NCBI GenBank assembly: GCA_025517465.1
Contig: JAOPKE010000011.1
Coordinates: 1-64,000, forward strand
DNA: 64,000 nt
From: Halobacteria archaeon HArc-gm2
GTDB taxonomy: Archaea; Halobacteriota; Halobacteria; Halobacteriales; Haloarculaceae
Direction: 5' to 3'
Positions within the stretch are counted from its first letter, which is position 1. Each line of letters starts with the position of its first letter. A model generated the notes under the pieces. It ran no database searches, was not told the DNA's origin, and saw nothing but the letters and a program-made list of their open reading frames with translations. Position numbers and translations under genes: made by a program. Shown piece by piece: positions 59,026 to 64,000 of this stretch.

Positions 59026-59046
59026 GAGTGGTAAATTCAACCACTC
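59026..59046 (+). promoter_or_regulatory. 5' UTR hairpin of precursor peptide 2
   Basis: GAGTGG-TAAATTCAA-CCACTC, ending 9 nt before the ATG at 59056, equivalent in position and stem to the hairpin of peptide 1 (GGGTGG/CCACCC). TTTATTATATA at 58996-59006 is a TATA box that would place the mRNA start at the hairpin. Confidence 0.5.
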
Positions 59047-59055
59047 AGAGAAACG

Positions 59056-59169
59056 ATGACGAGCGAACTCACCATCGGCGAACTGACGGAACTGACCGAA
59101 GACGGCACGGAGAAGCGCGCGGACTACATCGCTGGCTGGAGCGACTGGGTCCTCGCCGTCGACGAATAA
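59056..59169 (+). CDS. Candidate precursor peptide 2 (37 residues)
   Basis: MTSELTIGELTEL with EDGTEKRADYIAGWS, then DWVLAVDE and the stop. Shares the leader-like half with peptide 1 at DNA level, so they arose by duplication. It has no cysteines, so any modification cannot depend on thiols. Two paralogous precursors with one operon downstream suggest a two-component or diversified peptide product. Confidence 0.75.
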   Translation: MTSELTIGELTELTEDGTEKRADYIAGWSDWVLAVDE

Positions 59170-59350
59170 CTGAGCGATTCAGCGCAACGTGGGGCGCTCA
59201 CGTCGAGTGAGCGACGACCCACGTTTGCGTGCGATCTGACGGTCGAATCGCTCGACGGGCCGAAGCCGCGACGCCGCCGGCAGATAAATCCAAACCGTTC
59301 GTGACAGATGAGAAGTTTTATTACTTAATTGGTATTTATTCCCGGCAGGA

Positions 59351-60712
59351 ATGGACAGGAATATTCCGCGAATCGACCCGTTCCCCGACGAGCGCGCCGT
59401 CGAGGCGGCGCTCGCCGATCTCGTTGCGGACACGGACGCATGGCTCGACGACCACGCTGCGCAGTTCGACCCGCTCGTCTGGTCGGACGCGGAGGTCCGG
59501 TTCCTCCGTCGGAAAGCGTTCGCCGAAGCGGGGATGTACCTCCAGCGAGCAGCCTACTCGGAGACGGAACCGTCCGATCGGCTCCGGTCGCTGGTCCTCG
59601 ACCACGTGAACGAAGCCGAGTACCGGCACCTCCTGGCGCGGTCGCCACAGCAAGTCGCGATGTTCGGCTATCCGGTGGCCTACGCCAAGGACCAGGGCGC
59701 GTTGGACGAAGCGACCGCCGAGGCGTTCGAGCGAACGGTCTCGCGCCCGGACCTCTGGGCGAGCGAGGTGTTGCCGTTCCGGAAACTCGACCTGTTGCAC
59801 CTGTGCCGGCTCTACGGGCAGGAGCCGCCGGTCGACGCCTCCCTCGAAGCCGCGGTCGGCTCGACGTGTGCGGCCAACCAGATCAATCCCGCGACGGTGT
59901 CGATGGAGGACACCTACGGACTGACCCACGTCCTGATGTACTACCAGAACTTCGGGAGCGGCCACGAACGGTTCCCGGACGAGCCGATTCCCTACCGCTA
60001 TCCGGCCACGCTCCACGGCCTCCTGTTGCGGTACATGGCCGCTGACAACTGCGACCTGGTCGGCGAACTCCTGCTCTGCGGGGCCCTCGAGAAGCGCCTC
60101 CCGCGGGGCCTGGCGCGTTTCGCGCTGGCGTGGTACCTCGACCAGGTCTCCGCGGAGGGGTACGTTCCCCACCCCGGAGACAGCCTCCCCATCGGCGCCC
60201 GACGGGGCGACATCGGTGACGGCTCGCTCGACATCGACATCGGGTCGTGGGACGACGAGAGCGAGGCGTGGGCGAAACACTACCACCCAACCCTGATCGG
60301 CGCGACGCTCGGCCGGGTCCTGCTCGAACGCTGGCCCGAGATCGACGCGCTGGCGACCGACCGACAGCTCGACTACGAGTCGGAGGCGACGAACCTGCTC
60401 ACGCTGGGGCGGGCGTTCGACCTGTTCGCCGACTACCAGCTCGAGGACGGGGCCAAGCTGATCCGGGAACTCGGCGGGACGGCGACCGCGGCGGTGTACG
60501 CCGACGTCGTGGACCTGGGCGTCCAGTTCATGGAGTGGCAGCGCCGGCCCGACGACCGGTTCGGCTTCTGGACCGACGAGAAGACGCTCTTCGTCGCGGC
60601 GGGCGACGACCGGGACGCCGATCAGTTCCGGGCCGACCTCGTGGATCCGCTCTCCGAGCTGTGCGAGGACGCCATCGCGGGCGTCGAACGAACGCGGGTA
60701 GAGGGCGAGTGA
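59351..60712 (+). CDS. DUF6895-like helical protein of the peptide cassette
   Basis: A 453-residue soluble all-helical protein. YGLTHVLMYYQNFG (near residue 198), NCDLVGELLLCGALE (near 235) and WAKHYHPTLIGATLG (near 310) resemble the motifs I recall for the actinobacterial DUF6895 family, predicted to be an alpha/alpha-barrel of the prenyltransferase/LanC-like kind. In this context it could modify or bind the peptides. The AT-rich promoter (TTTTATTA, 59317-59324) and AGGA near the ATG fit. ABC genes follow 23 nt downstream. Confidence 0.65.
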   Translation: MDRNIPRIDPFPDERAVEAALADLVADTDAWLDDHAAQFDPLVWSDAEVRFLRRKAFAEAGMYLQRAAYSETEPSDRLRSLVLDHVNEAEYRHLLARSPQQVAMFGYPVAYAKDQGALDEATAEAFERTVSRPDLWASEVLPFRKLDLLHLCRLYGQEPPVDASLEAAVGSTCAANQINPATVSMEDTYGLTHVLMYYQNFGSGHERFPDEPIPYRYPATLHGLLLRYMAADNCDLVGELLLCGALEKRLPRGLARFALAWYLDQVSAEGYVPHPGDSLPIGARRGDIGDGSLDIDIGSWDDESEAWAKHYHPTLIGATLGRVLLERWPEIDALATDRQLDYESEATNLLTLGRAFDLFADYQLEDGAKLIRELGGTATAAVYADVVDLGVQFMEWQRRPDDRFGFWTDEKTLFVAAGDDRDADQFRADLVDPLSELCEDAIAGVERTRVEGE

Positions 60713-60735
60713 CGCACGCCGCCACCTGACGACCA

Positions 60736-61611
60736 ATGACTCTGACAGCCGAGAACCTCGGGAAGCGATGGAGCGGTGACGTGTGGGGTATCAGAAACGC
60801 GTCGCTCGACCTCGACGACGGCGTCGTCGGCCTCCTCGGACCGAACGGCGCGGGGAAATCCACGTTCATGCAGGTGATCGCGACGGTGACGAAGCCGACG
60901 GAGGGGCGGCTCTACTGGAACGGCGCGGACGTCGCGGCGTCGCCGAACGACGTCCGCTCGGTGCTCGGGTACTTGCCCCAGGATTTCGGCGTCTACCCGA
61001 ACCTCACCGCGACGGAGTTCCTCGAGTACATGGCCGCGCTGAAGGGCCTGCCCGGTGGCGTCGCCCGCGACCGGATCGACGAACTGCTGGCGGTGACGAA
61101 CCTCGAGGAGTATCGGGGGCGGAAACTGTCGGGGTACTCCGGCGGGATGCGCCAGCGCGTCGGCATCGCGCAGGCGCTGCTGAACGACCCGGACCTGCTG
61201 ATCGTCGACGAACCGACCGTCGGCCTCGACCCCGCCGAACGCGTCCGCTTCCGGAACGTCATCGGCGACCTGACCGAAGACCGACTGGTCATCCTCTCGA
61301 CGCACATCGTCACCGACGTCGAGTCGACAGCCACGGAACTCGTCGTGCTCGACGACGGTCGGTTGCTGACCCAGACGACGCCGGAGGCGCTGATCGACGA
61401 GGTGGACGGGATGACCTGGGAGTGGACGGTCTCCAGTGATCGCCTCACGGCGGTGAAACGGTCCCATCCGGTCACGAAGACCGTCAGGCGGGCGGGCGGC
61501 GTGCTCGTCCGGGCGGTGAGTCCCGACCGCCCCGACCCGGATGCGACGGCCGTGGAACCGACGCTCGAAGACGCATACCTGTGGACGATCGAACACGATG
61601 GCGGCGCGTAA
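60736..61611 (+). CDS. ABC transporter ATPase of the peptide cassette
   Basis: A 291-residue ATPase. Walker A is GPNGAGKSTFM, Q-loop GYLPQDFGVYPNLT, signature YSGGMRQRVGIAQA, Walker B LLIVDEPTVGLD, His in LSTHIVTDV. The GxxxQDFG Q-loop and LSGYSGG signature are those of the gliding/bacitracin-type ABC group (CcmA/YadG-like). It overlaps the permease gene by 14 nt. Probable roles are export of or immunity to the peptide. Confidence 0.88.
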   Translation: MTLTAENLGKRWSGDVWGIRNASLDLDDGVVGLLGPNGAGKSTFMQVIATVTKPTEGRLYWNGADVAASPNDVRSVLGYLPQDFGVYPNLTATEFLEYMAALKGLPGGVARDRIDELLAVTNLEEYRGRKLSGYSGGMRQRVGIAQALLNDPDLLIVDEPTVGLDPAERVRFRNVIGDLTEDRLVILSTHIVTDVESTATELVVLDDGRLLTQTTPEALIDEVDGMTWEWTVSSDRLTAVKRSHPVTKTVRRAGGVLVRAVSPDRPDPDATAVEPTLEDAYLWTIEHDGGA

Positions 61612-63187
61612 CGCCCTCCGTCAGTGCGTCGCCGTCGCCAGGGCGGACGTCCTCGACAGGGGCCGCGACAGGCGGTTCCTGGTCGTCCTGCTGGCCAGCG
61701 CCTACCTCGGTCACCTGGTCACCGTCGGCGACCTCGAGATGGCGCTCGGCGACAACGGGTTCCGCGGGGTCCACAACGCGGCCTGGCTGGGGACCAACAT
61801 GGCGCTGGCCGGCAGCGCGGCCGTCGCGGTGTTCGGATTCTACTACACGAAAACCGCGATAGAACGGGACCGGCACGGCGGCCCCCGACAGCTGATCGCG
61901 TCGAGCCCCATCGGGACGGTCGCGTACCTCGTGGGCAAGTGGCTGAGCAACCTCGCGCTCCTGGCGGTCGTCCTCGGGGCGATGGGAGTCTCGGTCGTGC
62001 TCCTGTTCGCGCTTCGGGGCACGGGACCGTTCGACCCGGTCGCGTTGCTTGCTCCGCTCGCGCTGTTCGCCTTCCCCGTCGCGGCGCTGGTCGCGGCGGT
62101 CGCCCTCGCCTTCGAGGCGACCCCGGTCCTCCGGGGCTCGCTCGGGAACGTCCTCTACCTGGTCGCGCTCGTCGCGATTCCGGTCGTGCCGGCCGTCGAC
62201 CCGCTCGGCGGGACGTTCATCGTCGAGAGCATGCAGCAGGCCATCGCGGCCCAGTATCCGGACTACACTGGCGGCGGATTCTCCTTCGGGTACATCGCCG
62301 GCGAGTACCAGCGCTTCGAGTGGCAGGGCCTCCCGGTCACGGCCGACCTCCTCCTCCACCGCGTCGCGTACTTCGCCGTCGCGCCGGTCATCGTCGTCTT
62401 CGCTGCGGTCCCGTTCGACCGGCTCTCCCCGGACGCGGGCTTCGGTCGCTCGCTGCCGTGGCCGTCCCGCAGCGGAGAGGAGTCGGTGTCCGACGGTGAC
62501 GCGTCGGCTGACCCGATGGTCACCGTCGATCACGGCTCGAGGACGGCCGTCGAACCCGAACCGGTGACGCTCGGGACGGTCGACGCCGCGCGGACGTTCC
62601 GCCCCGTCAGACTGCTCGTGGCGGAGTTGAAACTCGCGCTGGCCGGGCGCTCTCGCCTCTGGTACGCGGGGTACGTCGGACTGTTCGTCGGCGGCCTCGC
62701 GGCGCCGTCCGGGCCGGCGACGCGGGTCGTGCTGACGCTCGCGTGGGTCTGGCCGCTGTTCGTCTGGTCGCAGACCGGCGTTCGCGAGTACCGCCACGGC
62801 ACGCACGAACTGGTGTTCACCTCGCTGCACCCGCTGGCGCAGTTACTGGCGACCTGGGCGGCGAGCGTCGTCTGCGTCGGCGTGCTCGTCGGCCCGGCGG
62901 CCGTCCGGTTCGGCCTCGCGGGCGACCTGGGCGTCGCGCTGGCGATGGCTGCCGGCGTTCTCATGGTGCCGTCGCTCGCGGCCGCCGCGGGCGTCACCAC
63001 ACGGACGGGCCGCGTCTTCGAGGTCGGCTACCTCCTCGTCTGGTACGTCGCCATCGTGAACCAGACGCCTGCGCTGGATTACGGGGGCGTGACCGGAGCG
63101 CCCTCGGCCAGCGCCGCGCTCTTCGCTGCCGTCGCCGTCGCGTCGATGGCCGTCGCCGTCGTCGGCCGCTGGCGGCTGCTCCGGTGA
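61598..63187 (+). CDS. Large ABC-2-type permease of the peptide cassette
   Basis: A 529-residue membrane protein with two halves, each with about six helices (around residues 25-290 and 340-525), linked by an acidic loop. There are no ATPase motifs. The ATG at 61598 is chosen because it overlaps the ATPase stop and the first residues fit a cytosolic start (MAARNALRQCVAV). Works with the upstream ATPase. Confidence 0.82.
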   Translation: MAARNALRQCVAVARADVLDRGRDRRFLVVLLASAYLGHLVTVGDLEMALGDNGFRGVHNAAWLGTNMALAGSAAVAVFGFYYTKTAIERDRHGGPRQLIASSPIGTVAYLVGKWLSNLALLAVVLGAMGVSVVLLFALRGTGPFDPVALLAPLALFAFPVAALVAAVALAFEATPVLRGSLGNVLYLVALVAIPVVPAVDPLGGTFIVESMQQAIAAQYPDYTGGGFSFGYIAGEYQRFEWQGLPVTADLLLHRVAYFAVAPVIVVFAAVPFDRLSPDAGFGRSLPWPSRSGEESVSDGDASADPMVTVDHGSRTAVEPEPVTLGTVDAARTFRPVRLLVAELKLALAGRSRLWYAGYVGLFVGGLAAPSGPATRVVLTLAWVWPLFVWSQTGVREYRHGTHELVFTSLHPLAQLLATWAASVVCVGVLVGPAAVRFGLAGDLGVALAMAAGVLMVPSLAAAAGVTTRTGRVFEVGYLLVWYVAIVNQTPALDYGGVTGAPSASAALFAAVAVASMAVAVVGRWRLLR

Positions 63188-63277
63188 CGGACCATCCCGG
63201 TGGGCGTGGACACACCGGGCACAATTCTGAAAATTAACTGTTACATTTTATTATTCTCCAGTTTAATTTACACCCAA

Positions 63278-64000
63278 ATGGAGGGTAACGACTTCGGGTC
63301 GGCTTCGGCCCCGGCAGTTCGGGTGACGGACCTGACCAAGGTGTACGACGCCGAAGACGGCGAGGTAACGGCTCTCGACGGCATCTCGCTCGAGATCGAG
63401 CGTGGGACGGTCGTCGGTATCCTCGGCCCCAACGGGGCGGGCAAGACGACGCTCATCAAGTCGATACTCGACCTCGTGCGCCCGACCGACGGAGACGTGG
63501 CGGTGCTCGGAGCCGACGTCACCGCCGCTGGCGGGGAGCTGTATCGCCACGTCTCGGCCATGCTGGAGGGGGCACGGAACGTCTACTGGCGGCTCTCGCT
63601 CCGGGAGAACCTCCGGTACTTCACCAGCCTCCAGGGGATCGACCCGGACGAGGTCGCCGAAGAGAACCTCGCGTTCGTCGAGTCGCTCGGGCTGACCGAC
63701 AAGCTCGACGAACCGGTCAACTCCCTCTCGCGCGGGATGAAACAGAAGGCGACGCTCGCGTGTACGCTCGCGCGTCGGACCGACCTCGTGTTCCTCGACG
63801 AGCCGACCCTGGGCCTGGACGTCGAGGCGTCGGCCGCGCTCGTCGACACCTTCCGTGAGATGGTCGACCGCGACGAGAAGACCGTCGTCCTGAGCAGCCA
63901 CGACATGGACGTGATAGAGGACCTGTGTGACCGCGTCGTCGTCCTGAACGCCGGACGCGTCGTCGTCGACGACTCCGTGTCCGCGCTCCTCGACGCGTTC
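63278..64000 (+). CDS. ABC transporter ATPase, 3' end beyond window
   Basis: 241 residues are present; the gene runs off the window end. MEGNDFGSASAPAVRVTDLT starts it, then LGPNGAGKTTLIKS (Walker A), LSRGMKQKATLACTLAR (signature, LSRGMKQ rather than LSGGQ) and LVFLDEPTLGLDV (Walker B), with His in LSSHDMDV. An AT-rich promoter (TTTTATTATT near 63246) precedes the ATG. The permease partner presumably lies to the right. Confidence 0.85.
   Translation, partial: MEGNDFGSASAPAVRVTDLTKVYDAEDGEVTALDGISLEIERGTVVGILGPNGAGKTTLIKSILDLVRPTDGDVAVLGADVTAAGGELYRHVSAMLEGARNVYWRLSLRENLRYFTSLQGIDPDEVAEENLAFVESLGLTDKLDEPVNSLSRGMKQKATLACTLARRTDLVFLDEPTLGLDVEASAALVDTFREMVDRDEKTVVLSSHDMDVIEDLCDRVVVLNAGRVVVDDSVSALLDAF

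Noticed and set aside
59329-60736. 466-residue minus-strand and 238-residue plus-strand frames over the DUF6895-like gene
   Set aside because: The 453-residue frame has the acidic composition, TATA box and family motifs; the others are its shadows.

Overview
The window is a piece of a haloarchaeal (class Halobacteria) chromosome. It has very high G+C, strongly acidic proteins, archaeal information-processing genes (RNA polymerase H-B''-B'-A'-A'' with the NusA-like protein, S12 and S7), leaderless genes with a TATA box about 27 nt before the ATG, and many haloarchaea-only families (DUF7563, DUF7521, DUF5781, HVO_0416, HVO_0476, CetZ, PKD surface protein). I cannot name the genus from sequence alone.

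Layout. 0-12.2 kb: housekeeping and small regulators (PrsW-type protease, riboflavin synthase, a UvrD/Rep-type helicase, winged-helix and PadR regulators, mini zinc proteins, NUDIX, SRAP/YedK, a response regulator, a PspA-like protein with a frameshifted N-terminus, a DUF5781 protein). 12.4-17.7 kb: a biotin locus, with a synthesis operon (oxidoreductase-bioF-bioD) converging on a biotin-uptake operon (bioY-ecfA-ecfT). Each operon is preceded by an inverted repeat matching the BirA operator with 14-nt spacing. 17.8-30.2 kb: ribosomal protein and RNA polymerase genes, interrupted by an oppositely oriented chemotaxis transducer. 30.7 kb: tRNA-Asp with a nearby duplicate of its 3' end, which looks like an integration scar. 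31-43 kb: sensor kinase, small regulators, paired CrcB fluoride channels, metabolic enzymes, a HerA/DUF87-type ATPase and the tubulin-like CetZ. 43.1-43.9 kb: a repeat-rich non-coding block whose motif also lies at the left edge of the window. 43.9-58.3 kb: two isoaspartyl-methyltransferase-type genes, a frameshifted PKD surface protein, an aminopeptidase, gluconeogenic GAPDH with a TrmB-like site, two ABC exporters, an Azf-like dehydrogenase and an MFS transporter.

58.4 kb to the right edge is the most novel part. Two near-identical tiny genes (42 and 37 residues) share an N-terminal sequence and differ in their C-terminal ends, as precursors of ribosomally made peptides do. Each is preceded by an equivalent hairpin ending 9 nt before its ATG. 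They are followed by a DUF6895-like helical protein, an ABC ATPase with a large permease, and a second ABC ATPase cut by the window edge. I read this as a candidate peptide production, export or immunity cassette of undescribed type.

Two genes (pspA-like and the PKD protein) each appear to lack one base. Either they are recently inactivated or the assembly carries single-base errors.
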